From positions 273,934 to 337,933 of the forward strand of contig NZ_VOHA01000008.1 of NCBI RefSeq assembly GCF_007859315.1: a stretch of DNA of 64,000 bases. Reading direction: 5' to 3'. This document shows, one piece after another, positions 55,600-63,078 of the stretch (its first letter is position 1; each line of letters starts with the position of its first letter). The notes beneath the pieces were generated by a model. It was given only the letters and a program-made list of their open reading frames with translations, had not been told where the DNA came from and did no database searches. The DNA is from Reyranella sp. CPCC 100927. GTDB taxonomy: Bacteria; Pseudomonadota; Alphaproteobacteria; Reyranellales; Reyranellaceae. Both the position numbers and the translations under genes were made by a program.

Positions 55600-56406
55600 T
55601 CAATTGAGCTCCTCGGCCAGCGCGCGTGAGAGCGCAAAGAGGCGCCGTTCGATCAGGACCGGCTGCTCGCAGATCACCGGCAGGAGCCGCTCGCGGTCCT
55701 CGAAGATGCGCGTGTCCCAGGTCATCTGCGCTTCCAGCTCGACGCGCCGCTCGCGCACCTTGGGATCGGTCGAGTCCCGGTCCAACGCGTCGCGGTCATG
55801 GCGCGCCTTTTCGATCCGCTCGGTCAGCGCCGCCTGGCGTGTGCCGTACCGACGAATGCCGCGCATGATCGCGCTGCGTTCGGCGCCGAGGCTTTCGAAC
55901 AGGCCGGCGAAGATCTGAGTGGCGACGGCGTTGCGATCACCCGGCGCCGCGACGAGAAAGCGGTGGATTTCACCGCTGGCCTCCTCGACCGACACGCGGC
56001 GCGGTGCCACCCGGCGCACCAACTCCGCCACCGCCGGCGTATCGCGCCATGTCGCGCTGGCCTGCGCCGGGTCGGGCCCGCTCCACATGGCGCCAACCGA
56101 CAGCTCCGGTTGCAGGACCTGGATACACGGCCAGTCCGCTGCTTTCGTCTGGGCAAGCGCACCGTGCCAGGGTGAGGCGACGACACAAAAGATCAGGAAG
56201 GCAAGAGCGAGCCGAGTCCCTTTACCTTCCCCCGCTTGCGGGGGAAGGTGGCGCGCAGCGCCGGATGGGGGGCACTTCAACGGAAATGGTGCTCGCCGCA
56301 AAACACCAAGGCTGCCGCAAGAGCCCCCATCCGCCCTTCTGGCACCTTCCCCCGCAAGCGGGGGAAGGTAAAGAAAATCACGGCCGCTCAGGGTGACACG
56401 AGCCAT
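55600..56406 (-). CDS. Exported protein of unknown function, N-terminus running into a repeat
   Basis: The reliable part starts near 56220 and reads as a signal peptide (LALAFLIFCVVASPWHGALAQ) followed by about 185 residues: CIQVLQPELSVGAMWSGPDP, then helices with a charged coiled region (RRYGTRQAALTERIEKARHDRD) and FEDRERLLPVICEQPVLIERRLFALSR. No domain recognised. There is no Met just before the signal; the frame stays open upstream only through a palindromic repeat (56225-56368) to a Met at 56406, so the normal start may have been lost to the repeat or may be a rare codon. It sits beside the PQQ beta-propeller and xoxF genes and may belong to that export group. Confidence 0.65.
   Translation of the reverse strand: MARVTLSGRDFLYLPPLAGEGARRADGGSCGSLGVLRRAPFPLKCPPSGAARHLPPQAGEGKGTRLALAFLIFCVVASPWHGALAQTKAADWPCIQVLQPELSVGAMWSGPDPAQASATWRDTPAVAELVRRVAPRRVSVEEASGEIHRFLVAAPGDRNAVATQIFAGLFESLGAERSAIMRGIRRYGTRQAALTERIEKARHDRDALDRDSTDPKVRERRVELEAQMTWDTRIFEDRERLLPVICEQPVLIERRLFALSRALAEELN
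56225..56368. repeat. Intergenic palindromic element, type E, overlapping a gene start
   Basis: Outer arms CCTTCCCCCGCTTGCGGGGGAAGG (56225-56248) and CCTTCCCCCGCAAGCGGGGGAAGG (56345-56368) are each perfect hairpins differing only in the loop (TT versus AA). Inside, GGATGGGGGG...CCCCCATCC form a second stem. It occupies the 5' end of the open frame of the unknown exported protein. Confidence 0.88.
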
Positions 56407-56426
56407 ATCCCCCCTCCCCTCATCGA

Positions 56427-57392
56427 TCACCGTATGGCAACGCCCCACGGCAGTTCGCCGACCGTGATCGACTTGATGACCTTGCGCTTCTCGACATCGA
56501 TCACCGAGATGTCGTTGGATGCACCGTTGGTCGACACCAGCCGCTTCTGGTCAGGCGTGAAGTCCAGCTGCCACACGCGCTGTCCGACCAGCAGATAGCG
56601 TTCGACCTTGTAGGTGGCGGTATCGATGACGGCGACGCGGTTGGCCGGCCCCAGCGCGACGAAGGCCGTCTTGCCGTCAGCCGTGATGCGAACGCCGACC
56701 GGCTGTATCGCTTCCTTGCGAACGCCAGGGATCTCGAAGCTGATCTTGTGCGTAACTTTGCGCGTCTGCGCGTCGATGACGCTGACCGTGCCGCCGACTT
56801 CCGCCGACACCCAGACCTGTTTGCCGTCCGGCGTGAACTCGGCAAACCGCGGCCTGTTGTCGACCAGGACGCTGCTGACCACCTTGAGCGTACCGGTATC
56901 GATGAAATGCGCCATGCTGGTGGTTTCAGACGTGTTGACCAGCCACTGGCCGTCCGGGCTCAACCCCATGCCCTCGGGTTCGACGCCAACCGGAATCTGG
57001 CTCTCGATGGCGCCGCGTTCGACGTCGAGAACCGTCACCATGTTGTTGTCTTCATTGGCGATGTAGAGGCGGCGGCCGTCCGGCGACAGAATGAACAGCT
57101 CGGGATCCGGTCCGCTGGGCAAGGTGCGAATCACCTTGAGGCTGGCCAGATCCAGCACCTCGATGTGCCCCGCGTCGCTGGTGCAGATGTAAAGCAGCTT
57201 CTTGTCCTTGCTGAGCGTGATGCCGCGCGGCCGGGCCCCGACTCGAATGGTCTGCGTCACCTCCAGCCGCTCAAGGTCGACGACGCTGATCGTGTTGCTT
57301 TTCTCATTGGAGATGTAGGCCGTGGATGCCAGCGCGACCGTGCCGAGAAGACACAGCGCCGCGACAATCACGCTTCTGACGATCATGGTCAT
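56427..57392 (-). CDS. PQQ-associated YVTN-type beta-propeller protein
   Basis: A 321-residue exported protein with a signal peptide to about residue 22 (VIVAALCLLGTVALAS). The rest is seven or so similar blades with repeated xSPDGxxLYxxNxxxxxVxVID patterns: YISNEKSNTISVVDLERLEV, LILSPDGRRLYIANEDNN-like blades and others. This is the beta-propeller type often encoded with PQQ-dependent alcohol catabolism genes. Its role there is not established; a chaperone or electron-relay scaffold is possible. It is read away from xoxF, with the small Cys-rich gene between it and pqqA. Confidence 0.85.
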   Translation of the reverse strand: MTMIVRSVIVAALCLLGTVALASTAYISNEKSNTISVVDLERLEVTQTIRVGARPRGITLSKDKKLLYICTSDAGHIEVLDLASLKVIRTLPSGPDPELFILSPDGRRLYIANEDNNMVTVLDVERGAIESQIPVGVEPEGMGLSPDGQWLVNTSETTSMAHFIDTGTLKVVSSVLVDNRPRFAEFTPDGKQVWVSAEVGGTVSVIDAQTRKVTHKISFEIPGVRKEAIQPVGVRITADGKTAFVALGPANRVAVIDTATYKVERYLLVGQRVWQLDFTPDQKRLVSTNGASNDISVIDVEKRKVIKSITVGELPWGVAIR

Positions 57393-57489
57393 GCCCGCCT
57401 CTTCGATCAGACGACAGACTGCGTCGACACCCCCACTCGATAGCCGGCACCGCGTGCGTCGAAAATGCGACTAAGGTTCAAGGCTGAGA

Positions 57490-57834
57490 TCAGAAGCAGC
57501 GGAAATCGGCTTCGACCTGGGCAAGCCGAAGCGTGTCAACCTTGTCCTTCAGCACCTTGGCGTTGCGAAAGATCGCAGCCTGATCGCCCGGCGCCTGCTG
57601 CATGCGCATGACGGTTTCCGCCTGCTCATAGGCGCCATAGGGAATGATCGAGCCGATCGCGTCGATGCTGCATGAACAGCGTTGCAGCATCTCCACCGTC
57701 TGCCCGTTGCTGGCCATGCAGCCGATCACGTAGTCGACGATGACGGGCGTCGGATAGTCGTTCGAGCGCGCGCTGCTCGCTGGAATAGCCAGCATCAGAG
57801 CGGCAAGGAGGGGCGCGAAACGATGCACGATCAT
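57490..57834 (-). CDS. Small exported four-cysteine protein
   Basis: A 114-residue exported protein. A signal peptide (FAPLLAALMLAIPASSARS) ends about residue 24; the mature 90 residues contain exactly four cysteines, at 39, 53, 55 and 113, in IGCMASNG, QRCSCSIDA and the terminal FRCF. No CXXCH is present, so no haem. Disulfide-stabilised helical protein is the best structural guess. It lies between the beta-propeller and pqqA in the PQQ region, and its start at 57834 was chosen because it opens the signal peptide. I cannot assign a family; a role with the methanol dehydrogenase is only positional. Confidence 0.72.
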   Translation of the reverse strand: MIVHRFAPLLAALMLAIPASSARSNDYPTPVIVDYVIGCMASNGQTVEMLQRCSCSIDAIGSIIPYGAYEQAETVMRMQQAPGDQAAIFRNAKVLKDKVDTLRLAQVEADFRCF

Positions 57835-58086
57835 GTCATCACCGCCTTGTCGGACAACGCTCCGTGGCAGCAGCAGACCAGACGCGTCTTGCGGCGTCAA
57901 TCGCGGACAAGATCAGAGCGACCAGTCGCTTCTGTTCGTGTGACGAGTCGGGGGGATATAGGCCCAAAGTAGAATTTAGGCCGATGGGCATAAAGCGCAT
58001 CATGCGCGCAGATGACGGCTGACCGGCATACGGGAAAGACCGTGATCAATACGTGCTTGGAGCAACCCGGGCCTGAGGAGACGTCG
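57835..58086. promoter_or_regulatory. Divergent regulatory gap upstream of pqqA
   Basis: 252 nt without a gene. It contains a perfect 13-nt palindrome GCGCATCATGCGC (57995-58007), a pair of TAGGCC words near 57958 and 57977, and a purine-rich run around 57950. The pqqA ribosome site GAGGAG is at 58075-58080. No convincing -35/-10 pair could be picked by eye. Confidence 0.4.
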
Positions 58087-58167
58087 ATGAAGACATGGAA
58101 AAAGCCGAGAATCGAAGAGATCACCGTAGGCCTCGAAATCAACGCCTACGCTTGCGCACAGATGTGA
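58087..58167 (+). CDS. pqqA: PqqA, pyrroloquinoline quinone precursor peptide
   Basis: A 26-residue peptide, MKTWKKPRIEEITVGLEINA followed by YACAQM. It has the family order: N-terminal Trp/Lys, a short acidic middle, then Glu17 and Tyr21 in the spacing E-x-x-x-Y. Those two side chains are cross-linked by PqqE and become the backbone of PQQ. The ATG is 6 nt after GAGGAG (58075-58080), and no larger frame competes. The gene lies 214 nt upstream of xoxF on the same strand, so the cofactor precursor and the enzyme that needs the cofactor can be co-expressed. pqqB-E are absent from the window and must be elsewhere. Confidence 0.9.
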   Translation: MKTWKKPRIEEITVGLEINAYACAQM

Positions 58168-58381
58168 TCGATTCTCTGCCGTGTCGGCTGCGCGTGTCGC
58201 TATGCGATGAGCCGGTGCGAAACGATGCTTCGGTGGTTCAAACGGCCGCCGGCGAGAGATGCTCCGCCGGGGTTTGACGTATGTCTCGCGCCGACGCCGG
58301 CACCATGCGCGTACCGTCGGCACCAACCACCGCCGTGGAAAGAGGTGCAACCGCCTGACTGCGATCCAACGGGAGGAAGCA

Positions 58382-60184
58382 ATGCCGAAACAGCCGTGCG
58401 TTTCCGTCTCAGCACTCGCACTTGCCGCCATGTTCGCTGGCTATCCAGCCATGGTTTCCGCCAACGACGATCTGGCGAAACTGTCGAAAGACCCGAACCA
58501 GTGGGTCATGCCGGCGGGCGACTATGCCAACACGCGCTACAGCGCGCTCGAGCAGATCAACAAGACCAACGTCAAGAATCTCCAGGTGGCGTGGACGTTC
58601 TCGACCGGTGTTCTGCGGGGCCACGAAGGTGGGCCGCTGGTGATCGGCGACATGATGTACGTCCATGCGCCATTCCCCAATACGGTTTTCGCCCTGGACC
58701 TGAAGGCGAACGGGCGCATCGTCTGGAAGTACGAGCCCAAGCAGGACCCCAACGTCATTCCCGTCATGTGCTGCGATACCGTCAATCGTGGCGTGGCCTA
58801 TGGCGAGGGCAAGATCTTCCTGCACCAGGCCGACACGACTTTGGTGGCGCTGGATGCCAAGACCGGCAAGGTCGAGTGGTCGGTCAAGGATGGCGATCCA
58901 TCCAAGGGTGAAACCGGCACGTCGGCGCCGCTGGTCGTGAAGGACAAGGTCCTGATCGGCAACAGCGGCGGCGAGTTCGGCGTGCGCGGCAAGGTGACCG
59001 CATATGACATCAAGACCGGCAAGCCCGCATGGGTCGGCTGGTCGATGGGCCCCGACTCCGACACCCTGATGGATCCGGTCAAGACCACGTCGATGGGCAA
59101 GCCCGTGGGCAAGGACTCGGGCATCGGCACCTGGCAGGGCGATCAGTGGAAGATCGGCGGCGGCACGACCTGGGGCTGGATCTCCTACGATCCGGAACTC
59201 AACCTCGTCTACTACGGGACCGGGAACCCCAGCACCTGGAACCCGATGCAGCGGCCGGGCGACAACAAGTGGTCGATGACGATCTTCGCGCGCGATGCCG
59301 ATAGCGGCATGGCGAAGTGGGTCTATCAGATGACGCCGCACGACGAGTGGGACTATGACGGCGTCAACGAGATGATCCTGGTCAACCAGAAGATCGGCGG
59401 CCAGGACCGCAAGATGCTGGTGCACTTCGATCGCAACGGCTTCGGCTACACACTCGACCGGGCCACCGGCGAGCTCCTGGTCGCCGAGAAGTTCGATCCC
59501 GTCGTCAACTGGGCAACGAAGATCGACCTCAAGACCGGCCTGCCGGAACGGGTGAAAGAGTATTCGACCCGGGCCGGCGGCGAGGACAAGAACACCCAGG
59601 GCATCTGCCCGGCAGCGCTGGGCAGCAAGGACCAGCAGCCGGCCGCCTTCTCGCCCAAGACCGGGCTGTTCTACGTGCCGACCAACCAGGTCTGCATGGA
59701 CTACGAGCCGTTCAAGGTCGCCTATACGGCAGGCCAGCCCTATGTCGGCGCGACGCTGAGCATGTTCCCGCCCAAGGGCAAGGACAACCTCGGCAACTTC
59801 ATCGCCTGGGATGCCACGACCGGCAAGATCAAGTGGTCGCTTCCCGAGCCGTTCTCGGTATGGAGCGGTGCATTGGCGACGGCCGGCGGCGTGGTCTTCT
59901 ACGGCACGCTCGAGGGCTATCTCAAGGCCGTCGACGCCGAGACCGGCAAGGAGCTGTACAAGTTCAAGACTCCGTCGGGCATCATCGGCAACGTCAACAC
60001 CTATACCCATGGCGGCAGGCAATACATCGCCATCCTGTCCGGTATCGGCGGTTGGGCCGGCATCGGCATGGCCGCCGGCCTGACGGGTGAAACCGAAGGC
60101 CTCGGCGCCGTGGGCGCCTACAAGGCACTGTCGAACTATACCCAGCTTGGCGGGACGCTGACGGTCTTTGCGCTGCCGCAGTGA
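58382..60184 (+). CDS. xoxF: Lanthanide-type PQQ methanol dehydrogenase (XoxF)
   Basis: A 600-residue periplasmic quinoprotein oxidising methanol to formaldehyde (and possibly further). The signal ends at MVSA near residue 27. The eight-bladed propeller has repeated W-docking motifs. The PQQ-stacking vicinal disulfide is Cys130-Cys131 ([10 protein letters not shown]). The active-site segment is [12 protein letters not shown] with Asp324 as the catalytic base and an extra acid at Asp326. That second Asp, Ala in calcium-type MxaF, is the signature of rare-earth-dependent enzymes. Metal ligands also fall in GGEFGVRG and GNPSTWNP. Start ATG 58382 has GGGAGGAAG upstream. No mxaI small subunit gene is present, consistent with XoxF. 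Confidence 0.95.
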   Translation: MPKQPCVSVSALALAAMFAGYPAMVSANDDLAKLSKDPNQWVMPAGDYANTRYSALEQINKTNVKNLQVAWTFSTGVLRGHEGGPLVIGDMMYVHAPFPNTVFALDLKANGRIVWKYEPKQDPNVIPVMCCDTVNRGVAYGEGKIFLHQADTTLVALDAKTGKVEWSVKDGDPSKGETGTSAPLVVKDKVLIGNSGGEFGVRGKVTAYDIKTGKPAWVGWSMGPDSDTLMDPVKTTSMGKPVGKDSGIGTWQGDQWKIGGGTTWGWISYDPELNLVYYGTGNPSTWNPMQRPGDNKWSMTIFARDADSGMAKWVYQMTPHDEWDYDGVNEMILVNQKIGGQDRKMLVHFDRNGFGYTLDRATGELLVAEKFDPVVNWATKIDLKTGLPERVKEYSTRAGGEDKNTQGICPAALGSKDQQPAAFSPKTGLFYVPTNQVCMDYEPFKVAYTAGQPYVGATLSMFPPKGKDNLGNFIAWDATTGKIKWSLPEPFSVWSGALATAGGVVFYGTLEGYLKAVDAETGKELYKFKTPSGIIGNVNTYTHGGRQYIAILSGIGGWAGIGMAAGLTGETEGLGAVGAYKALSNYTQLGGTLTVFALPQ

Positions 60185-60199
60185 TCTCGAGCGACGCAT

Positions 60200-60227
60200 G
60201 CGGGGAGGCCGTCGCCTCCCCGCTTTT
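60200..60227 (+). terminator. Intrinsic terminator between xoxF and xoxG
   Basis: Perfect 10-bp stem GCGGGGAGGC (60200-60209) and GCCTCCCCGC (60214-60223) with a 4-nt loop and TTTT directly after. It is 16 nt past the xoxF stop and 38 nt before the xoxG start. Read-through would set the ratio of dehydrogenase to cytochrome. Confidence 0.88.
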
Positions 60228-60264
60228 GTCAAAGCCTATCCGCCAGTCATCCACGAGGGTCAGG

Positions 60265-60759
60265 ATGCACCGCGCCAATCGTTTACGCTGTCTGGCCGCG
60301 CTCTTCGGATGTCTGATTGCGATAGCTGCTCCCTCCATTCTCGATGCCCAGACATCGGGGCAGCCGGCTGCCGACGACGAGAAGCCCTATCGCATCGCCA
60401 GTGACGGCACGGTCGACTGGCCGACATTCAACGGCTATCGGCGCTATCATGCCAGCTGCCACACCTGCCACGGACCGGATGGCCTGGGCAGCAGCTTCGG
60501 GCCGGCGCTGGCGGATTCCCTGAAGACGCTGCCGCAGGAAAAATTCATGGAAGTCGTTGTGAACGGCAAACAGGACGGCGAGAAGAAGATGCCGGCGCTG
60601 GGCACCGACTTCAACGTCATGTGCTACATCAACGACATCTACGCCTACCTCAAAGCGCGTTCCGACGGTGCCATCGGGCGCGGCCGGCCGGCGAAGTACG
60701 AGAAGAAGTCGGAGGAAGCCGCCAAGGCGGAAGAGACCTGCATGGGCTCGGCACGCTGA
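60265..60759 (+). CDS. xoxG: Cytochrome c partner of XoxF (XoxG-type)
   Basis: A 164-residue periplasmic c-type cytochrome with a signal to about residue 28 (LIAIAAPSILDAQ). Haem is held by Cys65-His-Thr-Cys68-His69; the sixth ligand is probably Met109 in KKMPALGTDF. The C-terminal tail is charged (KYEKKSEEAAKAEE) with a lone Cys159. XoxG is the electron acceptor of lanthanide methanol dehydrogenase. Separate promoter or read-through expression behind the terminator is implied by its position. A palindromic repeat lies between it and xoxJ. Confidence 0.88.
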   Translation: MHRANRLRCLAALFGCLIAIAAPSILDAQTSGQPAADDEKPYRIASDGTVDWPTFNGYRRYHASCHTCHGPDGLGSSFGPALADSLKTLPQEKFMEVVVNGKQDGEKKMPALGTDFNVMCYINDIYAYLKARSDGAIGRGRPAKYEKKSEEAAKAEETCMGSAR

Positions 60760-60828
60760 CCCGTTCTGCACTGACGGTGACACGCGTGCATCGACCGGCC
60801 TCGGTGATATCCCGAGCGGTCAACTTTT

Positions 60829-60962
60829 CCTTCCCCCGGAGGGGAAGGTGCCCAAAAGGGCGGACGGGGATGGTCAAACGAATGCCACCTCATCAAGCTG
60901 GCATCGAATTGGGTCGCAACATTCCCTTCTGGCGCTACGCGCCGCCTTCCTCCGGGGAAAGG
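60829..60962. repeat. Intergenic palindromic element, type E-like
   Basis: Left hairpin CCTTCCCCCGGAGGGGAAGG, then GCCCAAAAGGGCGG; right part GGCGCTACGCGCC then CCTTCCTCCGGGGAAAGG. It lies between xoxG and xoxJ on the same strand, another mid-operon position. The unique centre of about 60 nt has no gene. Confidence 0.78.
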
Positions 60963-60995
60963 ATAAGTCACAAGCTCCAAGAATAGCGAGGGACC

Positions 60996-61820
60996 TTGGT
61001 TTTTCGCAGTATCCAATCGATAGTGATCGCGGGCGTCCTGACCCTGGGCGCGCCATCCCTTGCGATGGCACAAACACCGAGCGAACCCGACCGTTCGGCG
61101 CTGCGCATATGCGCCGATCCCAGCGGGTTGCCCTTTTCAAACGACAAGGACGAGGGATTCGAGAATCGGATCGCCGCGCTGTTCGCCAAGAAGCTCAGCG
61201 TGCCGCTGCACTATACCTGGTATCCGAATTCGGTCGGTTTCCTGCGCAACACGCTGCGGGCTCGCCGGTGTGATCTGGTGGTCGGCATCGTGACAGGTGC
61301 CGACTTGGTTCTGAACACCAACCCCTATTATCGGTCGAGCTACGTCATCGTCACGCGTCGTGCCGATGACCTCAGCGTCAATACGATCGGCGATCCCAAG
61401 CTCGCCGAGCTGCGCATCGGCGTCACCGCCGGGACGCCGCCTGCCGATCTCGTCGCCAGCGCCGGCCTCATGACCCATGCGCGGCCCTATCAGCTGTTCG
61501 TCGACACACGCGCCGACAATCCCGGCAAACAGATGATCGACGATCTGGCGGCCAAGCAGATCGATGCCGCCCTGCTGTGGGGGCCGATCGCCGGCTACTT
61601 CGCCCGCCAGCACGGCGATGCGCTGAAGATCGTGCCCTTGGTGAAGGAACCCAAGGCAGTCCGCATGGCCTTCTACATCAGCATGGGCGTGCGACCGGGC
61701 GAGACGGAGTGGAAGAACACCGTCAACCAGCTCATACGCGACAACCAGGACGCCATCACGGGAATCCTGAAGGAATACGGTGTGCCTCTCCTCGATGAGC
61801 GGGACAACCCGCTGCAGTAG
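60996..61820 (+). CDS. xoxJ: Quinoprotein-associated periplasmic binding protein (XoxJ/MxaJ family)
   Basis: A 274-residue exported protein with a signal to about residue 25 (VIAGVLTLGAPSLAMAQ). The fold is that of amino-acid-type solute-binding proteins: ALRICADPSGLPFSNDKDEGFENRIAALFAKKL, LRARRCDLVVGIVTGAD, LRIGVTAGTPPADL and IDAALLWGPIAGYFARQ. This matches XoxJ/MxaJ, which assists methanol dehydrogenase assembly rather than transport. The start is TTG at 60996, with GAGGGA about 5 nt upstream; no ATG opens the signal peptide. It ends the xoxFGJ set. Confidence 0.88.
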   Translation: MVFRSIQSIVIAGVLTLGAPSLAMAQTPSEPDRSALRICADPSGLPFSNDKDEGFENRIAALFAKKLSVPLHYTWYPNSVGFLRNTLRARRCDLVVGIVTGADLVLNTNPYYRSSYVIVTRRADDLSVNTIGDPKLAELRIGVTAGTPPADLVASAGLMTHARPYQLFVDTRADNPGKQMIDDLAAKQIDAALLWGPIAGYFARQHGDALKIVPLVKEPKAVRMAFYISMGVRPGETEWKNTVNQLIRDNQDAITGILKEYGVPLLDERDNPLQ

Positions 61821-61826
61821 CTGATG

Positions 61827-61930
61827 CCTTCTCCCCGCGAAGATCCGGGGCGCGAAGCGCGCCCGAAGGGAGAAGGTTGCGCGTTTCGGTACTTCGACGC
61901 TTTGCGTCGAAGTACCTGAGCCGGACGAGG
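61827..61930. repeat. Intergenic palindromic element with nested palindrome
   Basis: CCTTCTCCCC and GGGAGAAGG form the outer stem at 61827-61876, with GGGCGCGAAGCGCGCCC inside it. The element's right half is incomplete (GGACGAGGGCT only), so this is a degraded copy. Confidence 0.7.
61888..61916. repeat. Nested TTCGACGC palindrome, copy 3
   Basis: 13-bp perfect arms GGTACTTCGACGC and GCGTCGAAGTACC around TTT. Core identical to copies at 49839 and 55465; the outer five pairs differ from both, always as compensated pairs. Confidence 0.88.
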
Positions 61931-62171
61931 GCTTTGCAACGCTGGAACAAAGATGAAGCAGCCACCGGCGTGCTCCTGTCGAACCGACGTGGCCAGGCAC
62001 AACGTGCTCAGCAATTAAAGCCATGAGGCGCGACCTGTCGCTGCCTTACGCACGTTGGACAGAACCTCAACGCACTCGTCATCATTCCAAAGGATGAGTT
62101 TGAGGACGTAGGCGTCAGCGACGGGAAGTGCTAGTGTGCCGATGGTCCCCAGACCAAGGGAGTGCCAAGCC

Positions 62172-62612
62172 ATGACCGCAAAATACTCCGGCGGGTGTTC
62201 GCATGTGCACGTCACCTCCGCCGCCGAACCCATCGATAACCACGAATGCCACTGCAATGTCTGCAAATCTGTGACCAAGCAACACACCACGCACGTGGCC
62301 TTCTTCAACTACGGCGACCTGAAGGTCGACCACGCTGAGAAGATCAAGCGTGTACCGTTCAACGCCGATAATCCAGGCGGTCCGTTGGAGATCTGCCTTT
62401 GCACCGAATGCAATTCAGTGCTGATGCTGGACGACAAGCAACGTCGCATCCGCGTTGCCGTGCCGAACGTCATGGGGTACGACACTGACAAGTTTCCAAA
62501 GGCGACGTACCATGCCTTCTGGGACGAATCAAAAGGGTACCCTAGGCCGTCCGACGGTCGACCGGTGTATGCAGGGCTGCGACCAGACTTCGCGTGGCCC
62601 GCGGGCTCGTGA
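62172..62612 (+). CDS. GFA-family zinc protein (C1-region copy)
   Basis: A 146-residue protein of the GFA/CENP-V-like zinc family, more divergent than the one at 36.7 kb. The cysteine pattern is GGCSHVHV (one Cys of the first pair kept), CHCNVCKS and CLCTECNS. A long middle (DNPGGPLEICLC to KFPKATYHAFWDES) is typical of one GFA group. The ATG at 62172 gives TAKYSGGCSH, the usual opening. It lies in the formaldehyde region beside frmB/frmA; a formaldehyde-glutathione role was the original idea for this family, but has not been shown for most members. Confidence 0.82.
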   Translation: MTAKYSGGCSHVHVTSAAEPIDNHECHCNVCKSVTKQHTTHVAFFNYGDLKVDHAEKIKRVPFNADNPGGPLEICLCTECNSVLMLDDKQRRIRVAVPNVMGYDTDKFPKATYHAFWDESKGYPRPSDGRPVYAGLRPDFAWPAGS

Positions 62613-62829
62613 AGCACCGTGTTGTGTTGCGGCGGGTGGCGAACCTACTTCGCTCACTACCCGTCGCTGCTGCGGCCTCGAGCAGAAGATGAAGGGGCCG
62701 TCCAGCGCGCCCGCTACATGACACTGGAAACCATCGCTCCCTCGGGCGACGATCCAGCCTGCCCGTCGTGGCGGATCGGCCGATGCCCTTGATGAAACCG
62801 AGCACGTGCGCGCCCTCGCCCGCCATGCC

Positions 62830-63078
62830 GCGCAGGCGCATGGCTTCACCCATGTAGTGCTGCACAAGGTCGATGGCGCCGGCGACGGCAGCGATTTCTA
62901 CCGCATCGGCGTCGGCGTAGATGGTCCGCACGCCCGCGACCCGTACGACATGCTCGCCGGCCTTGTTGGCGAACGCACGGACGGTGGCAAGCTCGCCGCC
63001 GTCGCTCATGGCGGCCTCGACCGCCTCCCTTCTGACTCTCCTGGCGGCCGCAGGTGCGGCGCAGGATTTCCGGCACGC
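62830..63078 (-). pseudogene. DUF3987 C-terminal fragment (decayed mobile-element gene)
   Basis: An open stretch on the minus strand reads EAAMSDGGELATVRAFANKA, then GEHVVRVAGVRTIYADADAV, AAVAGAIDLVQHYMGEAMRL. This matches the C-terminal motif of DUF3987 proteins, primase/helicase-associated proteins of phages and plasmids (pattern GGEL-x-x-VR-x-FA-x-K-x-x-EH-x-x-R-x-AGV). Only about 80 residues are present: a stop codon lies in frame just upstream (within frmB territory) and the following residues have no family resemblance. The 466-nt gap 62613-63078 around it holds nothing else I can identify. Confidence 0.7.

Larger units (their letters stand above)
61821..62171. other. 351-nt gap downstream of xoxJ
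   Basis: Starts with a palindromic element (61827-61876, CCTTCTCCCCGCGAAGATCC... GGGAGAAGG), carries a nested TTCGACGC palindrome at 61888-61916, and then about 240 nt of unremarkable sequence up to the GFA-family gene. I see no gene here. Confidence 0.6.

Noticed and set aside
58168..58381. Additional short gene between pqqA and xoxF
   Set aside because: Several frames are open but none has a ribosome site or recognisable peptide; treated as the xoxF leader.
62542..62829. Downstream continuation of the DUF3987 frame as a functional gene
   Set aside because: Residues after the DUF3987 motif are Arg-rich without similarity and run antisense into the GFA gene.
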